NCBI GenBank assembly: GCA_015956445.1
Contig: WIUZ02000021.1
Span: forward strand, 62,001 to 126,000
Reading direction: 5' to 3'
DNA from: Thelephora terrestris
Taxonomy: Eukaryota > Basidiomycota > Agaricomycetes > Thelephorales > Thelephoraceae
DNA: 64,000 nt
The translations under genes and the position numbers were made by a program. Positions 14,219 through 26,428 of the stretch are shown piece after piece (within the stretch, counting starts at the first letter, position 1; each line of letters starts with the position of its first letter). The notes under the pieces are model-generated. The model did no database searches. It had not been told where the DNA came from and was given only the letters and a program-made list of their open reading frames with translations.

Positions 14219-17003
14219 ATGGATCCCAACAACAAGCCTCGCCCTCGTGTGATGTCCTCACTCTCCATTCCTCGTCCCAGGGCCAAGACCCCTGTGACCT
14301 CTTCCATTCCCAAACCAGCCTCGAACCCTCCAACCCCGTCAAAACCGAAGCTAAAACCGGCGGCACGGCCAACACTTACCACAAAGTCTTCGAATCCACG
14401 TCTCGCTTCGTTCCCCAACAAGTCAGTCGCCCCTCTCCCCCAGAAGGAGCGGAAGGAGGAACTTGATCCTTTGAAACCTGCTCTGAGCTTGAAAGAGGTC
14501 ATTGCCCAGCGGAGAGCAGAGGCGCGGAAGCTCAAATCTACTTCTCCAGCCCTGGGCGGCCTCCCTACGCTTGATGATGATGCAGGCTCCGCGGTCCTGA
14601 GCAAATCTCAGGAAGAAGACATAGACGACCTTGGTCGTTGGTCATTGAGAGAGACCATCGAACGGGCAAGGAGCACGGGTGCGTCAGTTGAGCTTCGTGC
14701 CAGGCTCGTGATTAATGACCTTCAAAGCGCGTTTTAGGTGCCATTAATATCTCTTCCAGAGGTCTTCCCTGTATACCCTCAGCCCTCTTTGAAATCCACT
14801 TGGGCTTGACCCCGGAACCGTTGAGTCTTGTGCCAGACGAACCACCCCTCCCTCAGAATGATTTTGCGGACGCACGGAAAAAGGTTACTACAGACGTTAG
14901 CTGGTACGATGCCAAGGATCTGGAGATCATCAAAGCCTGGAACAACAAGATTGTTGAGCTACAGCCAGAATTGTCACTCTTCGGTTCCCTAAAGATGTTG
15001 GATGTAAGATTATATGCCATCTCATTCGTCTCTGGTTCACTGATTTACTCTCACAATTCCACAATAAAGCTCAATCACAACGACCTTACTTCGTTGCCGG
15101 AGTCCATCTGTGACCTTTCCGCATTATCGTATATCGACCTATCCCACAATTCCTTGGGATCGTTACCAGAAAACTTCTTCGCCCTCCCTGACCTTATGAC
15201 CCTTAAGTTATCGCACAACAAGCTCACTTCATTGCCGTTCGATCATCCATTCGAACCCGCGAATATGCAACGCCTCCGTCAACGCAAGGGAAACGACTTC
15301 TTCAGCCCCGAGATTCGTAGGGCAGACAAACCACTTCCTTCGCTTCTTGTCCTAGAAGCCCCTTTCAACAACTTGACTGCGGCGAGCATCAACCAATCGA
15401 TACCGGTGTCCCTCGTCAAACTCGATCTCTCGTCAAATCCCCTTGGCCCCGAGACCCGACATCTTGTCCTACGATGCAGTCGATTATCAAACCTGAAGGA
15501 ACTTCTTCTTAATCGAGCTGATATAAGCAACGAAGCTTTCCCCGACGACCTATTCTCCAACGCGGTAGAACCGTTACCATACCCACAACTTCAGTCACTC
15601 GATCTCGGCGAAACCAAAGTAACGGAAGTAGCAGTCAGATCTGCCTTTGCCCCTACATCGAAAGTGTTGGACTTCGAGTTAATCAACTCAGCTCAGGAAC
15701 CACCTGAGGGAACGGTCAAGGTTGCCGTTGGGAAAAGGATTGTCAAGGAGGAATGGGAGTTGGAAGTGGAAAGAAGAGTCGACAGACGTCGCGGTCGCGC
15801 GCTTCCACCTGGTTTAGGTTTTCCAGAAGGAGGGAATGATGAAGCACCAAGCTCGAAGTCAATCTTGAATGAGCACGAACCTTCGCGAGTGGAGGGTCAG
15901 CGAGGGTCCGCTCAATCCCGCGCTACTACCCACACAGAAGAATCCAATCGGGCCGTCCGACCCTCCCCCGTTGTAGGCAAGGCTGACCTACTAAAGGAAT
16001 CCTGGGAGGTCGAAGCAGAGGAAGGTTTGACAATAGGTGCGCAGAGGCTCCGCAGGGCCAAACTTGCAGCCAAAGAGGCCGAAGCTTCCGTCAAAGAACC
16101 CAAGATCTCACCGGAGAATCCAGAGACACCTCAACCGCCTCACTCGCTCGATGCATCGAAATATTATGTTGCGGACGAATGCACCCTCGTGCTCCCCCCT
16201 TCATCGGCCCCCACAAAATCCTTCATGCACGCGCGTTCCTTCTCTGTCACTCACACTTTAAAGCTCGGACCCTCATCCGATCTCGCAGTCCCCACTCCCA
16301 CGCTGCCACTGTCATACATTTTGGATAATTTTTCTCTTAGCACCACGCTCCGCGTCCTGAAGCTCGACAAGCGACGGTTGGATCAATCATTCAGCCTCCC
16401 TCCACTGGCTGGTCTCCCTGAGGAAGGCTTGTTACCAAAATTGGAGGAACTCAGCTTCGAAAGCTGTGGTCTCTGCGACACTGTTCCGTATTTTGAGGGA
16501 GACGACACCTTGAACCGAAATTCTGAACCCCTCCTTCCCCTCTTGGCGAAACTTTTTCCGTCAATACTGACACTCAACCTCACGCATAACAGTCTCACCT
16601 CTCACGGTCTGACTGATTCTCATTTGGCTGAACTACTTTTACACAAGAAGGTGCCCCTAAGGCAACTCCAGCTGTCTAGCAACAAACTCACGGATCTCGA
16701 GGGGTTCGTTGGACTCGCGGGGATGTTCAAAGGCAACAGAGAGGTCCAGAGATGGAAAATGGAGACATTGGACCTTCGCGATAACGAGATCGGCAAACTC
16801 CCTGCAGAGTTAGGACTTTTACCGTTGGATGTCTTGCTTGTCGAAGGGAACACGTATGTTTATACCTTCCGTCATAAGCTATAGGAACGGGACTTTCGTT
16901 AACTTATCTGGTATACGATAGGTTCCGGATTCCACCAAGGAGAGTCTGGGAGCGCGAGGGGACAAAGGGACTGTTGGCTTGGCTTCGTGGGAGGCTTGAT
17001 TGA
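14219..17003 (+). CDS. Leucine-rich-repeat protein, LRRC40-like
   Basis: Four exons fit in phase: 14219-14678, 14738-15003, 15070-16853 and 16922-17003, giving 863 residues. The N-terminal about 150 residues are basic and Pro-rich (PRPRAKTPVTSSIPKP) and probably disordered. The first LRR block contains LNHNDLTSLPESICDL, YIDLSHNSLGSLPENFF and LKLSHNKLTSLP. A charged linker with coiled-coil character follows (KESWEVEAEEGLTIGAQRLR). A second LRR block precedes the end sequence GNTFRIPPRRVWEREGTKG, which is the conserved C-terminal signature of LRRC40-type proteins. The molecular role of that group in fungi is not well defined; LRRs mediate protein binding. The intron after MLD removes an in-frame read-through segment and restores the repeat period. 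It ends convergently with ATM1, 327 bp away. Confidence 0.85.
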
Positions 17004-17330
17004 CACCCAGGATTGCATGGGACTGGAGGGAGGCTGTCGTTGTTACTCTCCCAACAAATTACGTCCAAATGGCTTTCCCCCCCTCCGACGTGGATGTGTG
17101 TTTTGTCCGACCAGGGAAACGAGCCGAGGGTCACACGTAACGCGTGCGGCCGCACAACGGCAAAACGCACATGATTTAGAGTGAGGAGATATATAATAGT
17201 AATAAGAGCAATTCACAGGTGTGGCTGCAAGAGATTGTGCACAGTCTAGCGGGAAACTGTACCTGGAAGATGTCGATGAGGACTGAACAGCAATTCCCCG
17301 TCACGCGGAACGGAAAGACTTCTCGGGGGC

Positions 17331-19940
17331 CTATACAGTGGAGTTCGGGAGTGGGTCCACAGGTGACAAGTCGGATGACTGTTGGGTCCACATGCTGGAA
17401 TACAACCCCCCACGCTGAAGCAACTCTTCGTGAGTTCCTTGCTCTACAACGACACCATCTTTGAAGACGAGAATTAAGTCTAAGACAATTCATAGAATGA
17501 GGAACCTTGTCAACCACATGAGTGCGGAAGGGACATGCCTGCTTCCACCACGGTCTTGAGCCGGTGGGCGATAAAAACGCTTGTTCGTGCCTGGCCCTTG
17601 AGTAGACCGTTGATGTTATTCATCAATTCAGACTCCGTGTGGGCATCCAGGGCAGATGTCTAGGGGTTATGAGGTACAGTTGGAACGTGACGGAGGGTAT
17701 ATGGCTCACCGCTTCGTCGAAAAAGAGTATCGGTGGATCTTTCAACAAAACCCTAGCGACCGCTAACCTCTGCTTCTCCCCCCCTGAAATCATTAGCCCC
17801 CTCTCCCCGACAGTAGTGGCGTACCCATCAGATAACCTCATGATCGCATCATGCACCCTTGCTTGTTTCGCAGCGTTGATAACCTCTGCATCGGTTGCAT
17901 TTAACCTCCCATACCGCAGGTTGTGCATTACATCCGCATGGAACAACGGCGTATCTTGCGGGACGACTCCGACCGCTTTCCGCACGCTTTGAAGGGTGAC
18001 GTCGTCAATTGGCTGCCCGTCAATAAGGATTTGGCCTGAGCTGGGGGTGTAGAATCGATAGAGTAGCCGAAAGACGGTGGACTTTCCACACCCCGAAGGA
18101 CCAACGATGGCTACTTTCTTTCCGGCGGGGATAGTGAACGATATCTCCTTGAAGATGGTACGATCCGGGTGGTACCCGAACCTGACCTTGTCAAAAGTGA
18201 TGGAACCGCCCTTCAGCATTAGGTCCTTGGCCCCAACTTTATCCTACGGTAGGGTTGAAAGGCAGTCTGGAGTTTTATCATGCAGATAACCTTACTTTTG
18301 GTGGTTCGTTCTGGGTCTGAATGTTGAACAAGACTTCCATATCCAATAAACTTTGCCTTAATTCCCGATACATCGATCCCAAGAAGTTGAGTGGCAAGGA
18401 AAGTTGGAACACAAGCTGATTGACCATCACGAGGTCGCCCACAGTCATGGTTCCTAAGAGTTGCACAAGCGTTACCCTGTGATCAGCTGAGCGGTAGGGT
18501 GGATAGAGCCCTTACCGTTCAAAACACCTTGGGCGGCGAGGAGCATCATCAGTGTCAGAGCAGATGAAAAAATAATGTTTTGTCCGGAGTTCAGGTAGGC
18601 GAGCGACGTCGCAACCTTGATCGCAGATTTCTCGTATGAGGCAAGATGCTTGTCATACTGTGCGATCTCGTACTTTTCGTTATTGAAGTTCTAAGAAAGT
18701 TTTCATGATGTAAGCTCTACCATTAGATGGACAGGGTGAGATGCATACTTTCACAGCCTCATAGTTGATGAGGGAATCGATCGAAACCGTGGCGGCCTTA
18801 TTGTCAGCTTGGTTGACCGCACGTCTGTACTGTATCCTGAAGTTTGCATTGAGCGTGATGGGATGTACGGATGCCAAGAAAAAAGTGTGCTTGCCTCCTG
18901 GAAGTTGTGCGGACCGTGAACCACGAATACGCGGCCATCGTCAAGACCGTAATGGCGGCGAAGTCCCATCCGAACTTATACGTCTACGGGTGCAGATCAC
19001 TGGGTGAGAGAAAGCACGCAAATAATCGGAGCGTCGCCTACCAGTATTCCGCAAACCAACGAAACCTCAAGCGCGGTTGGAGCAATTCTGAACAATACGG
19101 ATTGTAGAACGAACGTGATTCCTCTGAGGAAAGGTCAGTGGTGTGGGACCAGTAAGCGGGGCACAACACACTTAGTTCCTCGATCGATGGCTCTGGTCAG
19201 CCCGCCTGTGTGTCTGGACAGGTGGAATTTGAGATCGAGGTTGAGGAGGTGTTCGAAAGTTTCCCTCGCAACTTTGCGAACTGCTTGTTGTCCGATACTT
19301 GCAAAGACTGCATTCAGGAGTTCAGAGAAAAGGGTGGCTCCAATTCTGGCTGCGCCGTCTGAAGTAACGCGGGAAATTAGCCCGACTAATGCGAAAATCT
19401 GTCGACACGCAGAGCTCACAGCCGAGGATGAGCGAGCCAGCCACAACCCACACGGTTTCACCCGAAGTTATTTCGAGATTAAGGGTGTCTACTACAGCTT
19501 TAAACAGTGCAGGGACTTGGACGTTTAATAACTAGGAATGTGTGCGATATTTAACGGAGATACAATCAACTGAGTGCATGATTCACCTTTCCACCAACGA
19601 GGAGACCGAGGCCAAGAACTACTCGACCCCGGAAGCCCCAATCCCGAGGCCACATATGTTCCATCATCTTGCGCATGATGCCCCAGTCCTTCTTTCGTTG
19701 CTCCTGAACCGTAACGTCTCCAATAGTTCCAGAGTCATTCCTTTGGCCCCCTTTGTGGTCGCTCAAAGCAGGTGGTTTGAGTTTAACAAATGCGGGAACC
19801 CATTTTGATGAGAGGTAACGAGGATGGCAGCGCGGCAACAAGTTGGGTGATCGATTAGTTGCCTTCAGGGCCCGTATACATGGCTGGAAACGAAGTGGAG
19901 ACTGTCGGATGGTGAGTCTCAGCAAGACCGTTGAGGTCAT
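17331..19940 (-). CDS. ATM1: Mitochondrial ABC half-transporter Atm1 (Fe-S export)
   Basis: Atm1 sits in the inner mitochondrial membrane and exports a glutathione-linked sulfur or Fe-S precursor for cytosolic Fe-S assembly. ATG at 19940 starts an Arg-rich, acid-poor presequence ([20 protein letters not shown]). The membrane domain contains [20 protein letters not shown] and [23 protein letters not shown], hallmark Atm1 blocks. The ATPase domain has Walker [11 protein letters not shown]-loop [13 protein letters not shown], signature [13 protein letters not shown], Walker B ILFFDEA, D-loop [14 protein letters not shown] and H-loop IAHRL. The last exon gives [20 protein letters not shown] and stops at TAG 17333-17331. 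The intron 17538-17480 uses a GC donor (gcatgt). All nucleotide-binding residues are present. Several introns divide the membrane part; exact edges around 18,480-19,110 are less certain. Confidence 0.93.
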
Positions 19941-21374
19941 GAAGAGAGACGGCGAAAGAGTACAATTCTCTCGATCACTGACGTGATACACTTGCAGAGA
20001 AGTCACGTGTGTATTCTTCTGAACTTCAACTTCAAGACACAATCATCAGGCTTTGGGTTGAGGGATATCGATACTTATCGGATGCGCCGAGGGTTTCGTT
20101 CCCATCGACTCCTCCAGCTCCCAAAATTGACAATCTGGATGCCCGTTCCCTCGGTTTTCGTCGCCTGGGGCAGGTTCTGCCGGCCACAGTTTTCTCTCAC
20201 CCTCTTGCTTCACTGGAGTGTGAAATTGTGGAAGCCGGTTGCGCCAGTTGCCGTAATATCGACACGAGTACTCCTGCCTGGGAGCTTGACATGCAGAACT
20301 CCTCATAGCGACCTCCGCTAGCGCACCCATAGCCTTGGCGTATCTCGAGAGACTCGAGATGACATCATCATGGCTACCTGGCCCTATGCTCAAGGATCAC
20401 TTACCCATAAGTTCCAAGGGCACCGTCTTCCGGTTCTACACCTAGCAAGGCCTGGCATAGAGAGGGGTGGTTTTTGTCCCGAGATCAACACCTACACTTG
20501 TTTGAGGGTCAAGGCCATAATTTAGCCTCAGGTCTGCGTTTCTCGGCACCTCTTGATGAAAGGCATCCACCTCTATCCCTAGCATCCCTAGCTCTCGCGT
20601 TATTCTCCATGGGGGGAGGGGGATATACCCGGCAATATTCTTGGTCCACCAAGAGTTAGGAAGTTGTCTCATTGTCGTTCGGCAACTTTTGGAGTCATGT
20701 CCCACCCTAGCTTTGGAACCGGTGCTACCGCAGGCCATGACGTCGAACGTAGCACAAAGCGAGCGACGAGCTACACCTACCACTCTTGGCCAGAATTATC
20801 ACCTTCGATGAGGAACGCGCTGGATGCTCATCTGTCCCTCTTCGCTTGGTTTCCGGTGCCTGTAATCCGCGGATCGCTCAGGGCATGGCCATGGGAACCT
20901 GATGTTCGTTTCGTGAAATAGCCATTTCTGTCTTTAGTCTTAGCCCAGTGCTGACCACACATTTACGCCGGCTTTCGACGGCAAGGTCAGTACAGTCTAT
21001 CCTGACAGATTGACGTTGCAAGGGAAATACGCCAAAGTCCCTCTAAGCACCGGGTATTATGCCATTGAATCCATTCTGTGTGGACGGCGACTGAAGTGTG
21101 ATGGTCTAGAAAGGTCGCACACAAACCCCCAGTCGCCAACGCTGCGGATGATATCGTTGCCGCATTGCATGGCTTCATTCCCGATTAATGCTAGCATTCC
21201 TCGGTGGCCATATCTGACCTCGCCCTCCGAATTTCAAGCTAGTACATAGCACAGCAGCTTCTGATAGAATACCATCACCACATACTGTAGCCGTGATAAT
21301 GAGCGGAAGATGATCAACATAGGCTGGGTTTCCCAGGATCTTGAGGGAGAAACTCTAAATCAACCTTCGATGCA
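19941..21374. other. Intergenic stretch, no gene supported
   Basis: About 1.4 kb between ATM1 and the Rossmann-fold gene. Open frames of 60-115 codons occur on both strands, but none shows a recognisable motif or a splice-consistent extension. It may hold the ATM1 promoter (near 19,950-20,050) and decayed sequence. A small unknown gene cannot be excluded. Confidence 0.4.
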
Positions 21375-22348
21375 ATGTCTCCACCGTCGTCGACTCAGGT
21401 TGAGTTGCTGATCCTCGGTGCGGGCTGGACGTCAAAATTTCTCATCCCACTCCTCGAATCCAATGACGTACCTTTCGCCGCAACCTCGAGGAATGGTCGA
21501 CAGGGCACGATCCCTTTCAACTTCGACCCATCCTCAGAGAACAATGAGCAGTACAGATGCTTGCCCGACGCCACGACTGTTCTGATCACCTTTCCGGTCA
21601 CGGAGAACGTGAAGGCTTTGGTGGATGGCTATCAAAGGGTTAGAAAACATGTTAGCGTGAACTGGATCCAACTCGGCAGCACTGGATCGTTCAAACAGGT
21701 GGATCACTTCCTTCGACCCTTTTGATTACACGCGCTCACGCCGGGGGACGCCGAACAGAGTGCAGGTTGGGTGGACCGGCACGCAGGTATTGAGCACGTC
21801 CCGAGAAGCGTTCAAGAAGGGGAACTGCTAAAGCACGCGTCTGCCACTGTATTGCACCTCGCTGGGCTCTGGGGGTCTGGAAAGAGATATCCAGTTTATT
21901 GGGTTAAAAGGATTGCACCGAATAAGACTGCTCTTGCTGCAAAGGTTGATTTTCGTTCAAACGTTGGGGTTTGCTTATTTCTCATCCCAGAGTTTCATTG
22001 CAGGGCTCCCTTCATCTGATCCACGGAGAGGATGTGGCCCGCGCGATCCTTGCGACCCACCGAAACTTTGGAAAGCTAGCAGGGCAGCGATGGTGTATTT
22101 CGGACTTGCGGGTGTATGATTGGTGGGAGCTTGTTTCCTCATGGGCACCGTCGGTGCAGAACGGCGAGTGTGATACTGCGGAGGACCCTCGACTTTGGGT
22201 GAAGCAACTGATGGGTGAGCGGGGCGTCCGGGCCTTGCCTCGACCTATGGAACAGCTGGGCCGCACCTTGGACTGTTGGGAATTTTGGGAGGTTATTGGG
22301 ATTAGTCCTACTGTGACCCTTCATTCTGCCATAGCTTATACTGCCTAA
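21375..22348 (+). CDS. NAD(P)-binding Rossmann-fold protein, atypical short-chain dehydrogenase/epimerase-like
   Basis: Three exons in phase, 21375-21698, 21759-21944 and 22004-22348, give 284 residues. Near the N-terminus VELLILGAGWTSKFLIPLL is a beta-alpha-beta nucleotide-binding element with a GxGxxxxF pattern, followed by AATSRNGRQG, where the ribose or phosphate would be bound. DATTVLITFPVTENVKALV and VNWIQLGSTGSFK fit the next strands. TVLHLAGLWGSGKRYPVYW and LHLIHGEDVARAILATH match the later part of YeeZ-like or extended atypical SDR proteins, where HGEDVARAI is a common block. The catalytic Tyr-x3-Lys motif is not evident, so enzymatic activity is uncertain. Introns are 21699-21758 (GTGGAT donor) and 21945-22003 (GTTGAT donor). 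The substrate is unknown. Confidence 0.75.
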
Positions 22349-22388
22349 CGAGCAGAACTGACTCAAAATTTAATACCCGAAACCATCA

Positions 22389-22759
22389 TCAGTGTTCCAT
22401 CACAGATGGGCGCTTCGGTGAAGTCCATAAAAATTGCAACCAACCTTGGAGGCCGTCCTCCTCCTTATCCCAATCCACGTCCATGACACAACGCTTTGCA
22501 AAAATCTCTTGGAAATCATCTCTTTGAAAACCTGGTTACAGAACATTGGCTGCAGCCCAACCACCTTGGGGCTCCACCAAGTACGGTCAGTCAACGCCCC
22601 TATTGTTCTCTTCTTTGAGCTTGTCGACCTCTTGTGTCGCAAGTTTTCCTCCAGGCCTCCGACGAATCGCAGAAAGTGCACGATAACCCAATGCGCGAGG
22701 TCGAACGTATCACCCTCTGAACCAATTACCTTGGTGTGCGTGTCTGCTTGGATCATCAT
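22389..22759 (-). CDS. Possible small gene of unknown function, two exons, 105 residues
   Basis: Exons 22759-22585 and 22531-22389 join in phase over a 53-nt GT-AG intron (gtactt...accag) to give 105 residues ending WTSPKRPSVMEH. The second exon reads VMDVDWDKEEDGLQGWLQFL, which has normal-looking composition; the first contains TFDLAHWVIVHFLRFVGG. No family is recognised. The start at ATG 22759 is the first in frame, and an upstream exon is possible. It is divergent from the Cdc20-like gene, with about 530 bp between them. An open frame on the opposite strand (22434-22838) is longer but has no supporting feature. Confidence 0.4.
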
Positions 22760-23286
22760 CCCGGCGGTCCCTCCGATTAGCGATACCCGGCCATCCGCTG
22801 GCCCAACTCCCCATTGTCCACTTGGTACGATAACGTGATAACTATGTTACTTCCCACGCAATGCCCCCATATTTTTTCACGGTGTTCGTCGTCCTCGCCG
22901 CCTCTGTTCCGCTTTGTCATTCTTCTGTCTTCGTTGCACTGGGCCCTCGGCTAACAACATAATTCAACCTGGATAGTCGAACTCCGCGGGACCCCCCATC
23001 CACGTGCACGTGAGTTACCCTTCGATACCTATTCATGATGCACAATTCAACTAATAGGCGCCAAGTAGTCCTTCGGGAGGTTCAGCCGAATCCGACGCGT
23101 TTTTGACGCGTAAGGTCGGCTTAATTTCTAGGTCGTACCACAAGCCTACACGTTACCTACCTCCGTTGACCAGGAGCATCCCAACACAAGGTGAGATCAC
23201 AGGTTGTTCGGTCCCTGGGTGGACCGATCGTCTGACCTCCGTCATGTATCTTTTGTCTTCCTACTCCTTTTTCGAAACAACTAGAT
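22760..23286. other. Intergenic region upstream of the Cdc20-like gene
   Basis: Non-coding by inspection. It lies between two divergent genes and probably holds both promoters. It is pyrimidine-rich just before the ATG at 23287 (ctcctttttcgaaacaac). No defined element was recognised. Confidence 0.4.
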
Positions 23287-24916
23287 ATGTCATTGAAGCG
23301 TGTTCCTAGCGAATCTTCGATTGATCTCCGGCCTACGAAGAAGACCCGTTCAGATGCCAGTTCATATGCACCGTCTGAAGCCAGCATTAGCTCTATCCCG
23401 GAATTCGTTCTCTCAGCGTCAGCCAAACCACTTCTTGTATGTGTCACTTTACCACTCACTGGGTCCTTCCGACTAGCTCACTTTTCCTTCGTAGAGTCGT
23501 GGTTCTTTTTCTTCGGTTTTCTCCACTCCACCCCCATCACCACGCAGGCCCCATGGTGCTAGGCTGCGTTCAATAACCCCTCTTCCCACCCCCATGGACG
23601 AAGCTTTTGCAGATCTCGAGACGTCCATGAGGTCGAGGACATGTACTCCAGCGCCCGAAAACTTCCGCTTCGCCAGCGAGTCGGCCCGGTATAACATGGA
23701 AGTTCAACCCCGCTCCGTCATCGACTTTTCTCTCCCAACTATCCCCGCATCCATTGACGGTTCTGAAGGCGATGTCGAACTCTCCTGCCCGCTGAGCTGG
23801 TCTTCACAAAACATTCTGGCCTTTCCCCGTGGTAATCGCATATATCTAAAGAACATTACTTCCACCGTGGAAGATGTTGGTTATACATTCAAGCCATCGA
23901 AGAAGCACGGCATACTAAGGACGCTTGATTTTTGCCGTGATGTTCCGAATTTACTTGCTTTGGGAACTTCCAACGATAATATCGAACTCTGGGATATCGA
24001 GTCCAAGAAGATGACCCGGAGTTGGACTGCTACTGGAATCACGTGCCTTCAGTGGAACGAAGGGCGAGTCCTCGCTGTCGGCGATAAGAAAGGTTCTATC
24101 CAATACTACGATACTCGCATCGACGATCGGAAGGAGATGAAGATGAAGAAAGGGAAAGTTACGAGGCACGAAGCTCCCATAACTACAATCTCCTGGAATC
24201 GAAAAGACCCCAAGTACCTCGCGAGTGGTGACAAAGATGGAGTGATTTACTATTGGGACAGTCGTCAAGATGCACCACTGAAGGTTGGTGAAATGGTTCA
24301 AAGGCGGAGAAAGATGCAGCATGACCATGCAGTTTCTGTAAGCGCTGTCCCCCTATGTGAACACAAGGCTGACATGCGTTCCAAGGTTATGGGCTGGTGC
24401 AATTCACGGGTGTTAGCCACGGCATCCAATGCGCCAGACAACACAAGCGTACTTCGAGTCTGGACGATGGATGACTATAGCGAAAACATCGAACGTCACG
24501 AATATGATGCGACAGTCGTTGGCGTCCACGCGTCTTGGTGCAGAGAAATCGTCCTTACTCACGGTCCTGGGAAAGTCACCTCTCATCCAAGCAACCTCGC
24601 GGCTCCGATTCCGAGCGCCATAGAAAATTCTGTGGTGGCATACGCCTTGCCATATTTCAAACAAGCAAAGCAAGTTAAATACGTCGAGTCAGGTTCGAGA
24701 AATCTCGGAAGTGTTTTAGACAGAACCGGGACCAGGATGGTGGTTGCTGCCTGCGGGGCCGATGGCGGGACTACGGCGGGCCAACTGCAAGTTTGTGATG
24801 TGTGGGGAAAGAAGACCGCGCCTGTTCCAGAGCCATCTTCAGTCCATGGAGGGTTGGTGCGAAGGCAAAACAGTTTATCAAGTCTATCCCGCCGAGGAAG
24901 TCTCATTATTCGTTGA
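23287..24916 (+). CDS. Cdc20/Fizzy-family WD40 protein (APC/C activator-like)
   Basis: Exons 23287-23436 and 23495-24916 join in phase over a 58-nt intron (GTATGT donor) to give 523 residues. The N-terminal about 120 residues are Ser/Pro-rich with several SP and TP sites (TPPPSPRR, TPLPTP), likely kinase targets. The WD40 propeller follows in Cdc20 order: LSWSSQNILAFPRGNRIYL, LLALGTSNDNIELWDIES, VLAVGDKKGSIQYYDTR, YLASGDKDGVIYYWDSR, ASNAPDNTSVLRVW and CREIVLTHGPG, the last matching the THGY region of the family. The protein ends in Ile-Arg, the IR tail that Cdc20 and Cdh1 use to dock on the APC/C. A canonical C-box (DR[FY]IPxR) and KEN box are not visible, so this is a divergent, perhaps meiotic, member. 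Another WD40 group with a chance IR end is the main alternative. Confidence 0.72.
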
Positions 24917-25344
24917 GGAACTCCATCTTGTTTTATTACACGACTGATTTTTAGTGGGCATACTATCTGGATTTGATGCACATATGTACCTTCCCATCGC
25001 TGTATGATACCTGCAAGTAAAATACTGCATCTCTTTGTATACATGCCATTCTCAGCATCTTTCTCTGGGTGGCGTGAATGAGGGCAAAAATCATATCCAG
25101 TCCCAACAGTGGTGTAACTTGAAACAAGAAAATCTCATTGTGACTTAGTTCACACGAACTAAACTGTTGGGAAAATCAAAGTGTGATTTACTACACTGGG
25201 TGCAAGGAAGGTCAGTAGTCTCCCAGAAATAATTGAGGCCGGTTCTGGATAACTACAGGGAACTTGGGAACCATTGAAACACTAGTTTGGATAATTGAAA
25301 TATAAACTCTGAGAAAACACTGCCTGTGGAACCCACACCAGTTA
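24917..25344. other. 3' flank of the Cdc20-like gene, transition to repeat DNA
   Basis: No gene is seen. Composition shifts here from gene-like to TG- and CA-rich repeat-like sequence. A short imperfect inverted repeat around aacagt...actgtt (about 25,106-25,165) is visible but not assignable to a family. Confidence 0.4.
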
Positions 25345-25970
25345 TGACAGGGAGTCATCTTGGCTCCTGCCGACTCCACCTGGATCAAGATGTTGATCCA
25401 CCTCCCCTCTCCCCTCCCTGGAGTCCTCATGGAGTGGATTTTATGGAGAAGAGGTCAAAGGAGATGAGGCATCAGCCCTGCCATCCAATGCAGCAGATCC
25501 ATATGAAGTTGCAAATGATGATTCCTTACTTGAAGGAGAGGTATGGGGCTTATGTGGCTCAGGATCAGGTGGAGAGAAAGTGGATGAGATGAAAGTAAGT
25601 CTCTTTCACAGTGTGCTGGGATGTTGGGATTGGTCTGTGAGCTCTAACAATGGGGACACTTATTATTGTCTCTGTAGTGTGTACAACCCTTGCCATTTCT
25701 CTCATTGCATCAGCAAACTTCTCACAACCCCAAATAAGTGCCCAATAAGTGTAAATAAGTGGAAAAAGTAAAAAAGTGATCACAGACCCTGGCTTAAATA
25801 AGTAATACTTATGGCAATTTTTGGCACTTATTTCACTTATTTCACTTTGTTGATTGAAATCTACGTTTACTGATGACTTGCTGCCCTTCTGGTCAAGATT
25901 TCTCTTGCAGAGTGGATCTCTTTGTATCTGAATGATAGATTTGTTTGCTCGTAGTTATTGTTGGGGGATT
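25345..25970 (+). pseudogene. Decayed relic of the A-element gene B
   Basis: Segments here still resemble the distal part of gene B of the A elements (for example a VLGCWDW stretch followed by YNPCHFSHC, compared with VLGCRECW and HNPHHFAHRC in good copies). The copy is old, heavily C-to-T decayed and interrupted by a short AT-rich repeat at about 25,712-25,860. No element ends could be recognised, so it predates the neighbouring A insertions. Confidence 0.6.
25712..25860. repeat. Short AT-rich inverted-repeat insertion (MITE-like)
   Basis: AAATAAGTGCC on the left and GGCACTTATTT on the right form an inverted pair, with further AATAAGTG and CACTTATT copies between them. It splits the gene B relic, so it is an insertion. 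Exact ends and target duplication could not be fixed. Confidence 0.4.
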
Positions 25971-26330
25971 GAGGGTTGTAGTATGAGACCCATAGCTCTT
26001 ACTAATCCTGTTGGTTTACTTAGAAGCTAAGTGTTTAGCAACTAAGCAGGCTGGTTGGGAAGTCGTTGATTCTGACTATCAACTCCACAGGTGGGCGGAG
26101 TTTTGTACTTCCCAGCTCCTTGTCCTGATGAGTTTGCTGGAGGAGTTTGTTGGCCCTTCAGATGTGTTTGGAGGGGTCAGTAACCTTTATTGCTATTGCA
26201 CATTTATTCCCAGGTCCAAACACCTAGTAAGAATGTAAAGGGGGTTGCTGATCTTGATAAGAATGGAGTTCCACTCTACACTGATGATTGGGAATGAAGA
26301 TATTGAAGTGTAAAACTGATATGATTGAGG
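25971..26330. other. Unassigned relic sequence left of element A0
   Basis: A frame with a plausible short intron around 26,177-26,213 (gtcagt...cccag) suggests an old coding remnant, but no family is recognised. Sequence to the right of A0 (45,545 onwards) is its original continuation. Confidence 0.35.
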
Positions 26331-26428
26331 CTGTGTGTCACGAACGTGTGACATATTGAGTAAAATCACACAGATTATTCAAGACATTCGTTCCATTTGT
26401 AGTAATAATACAAAACAAAACAAACAAA

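Noticed and set aside
20442-20921. Overlapping 85-113 codon frames on both strands between ATM1 and the Rossmann-fold gene
   Set aside because: No family motif, no in-phase splice extension and both strands open; not enough to call a gene.
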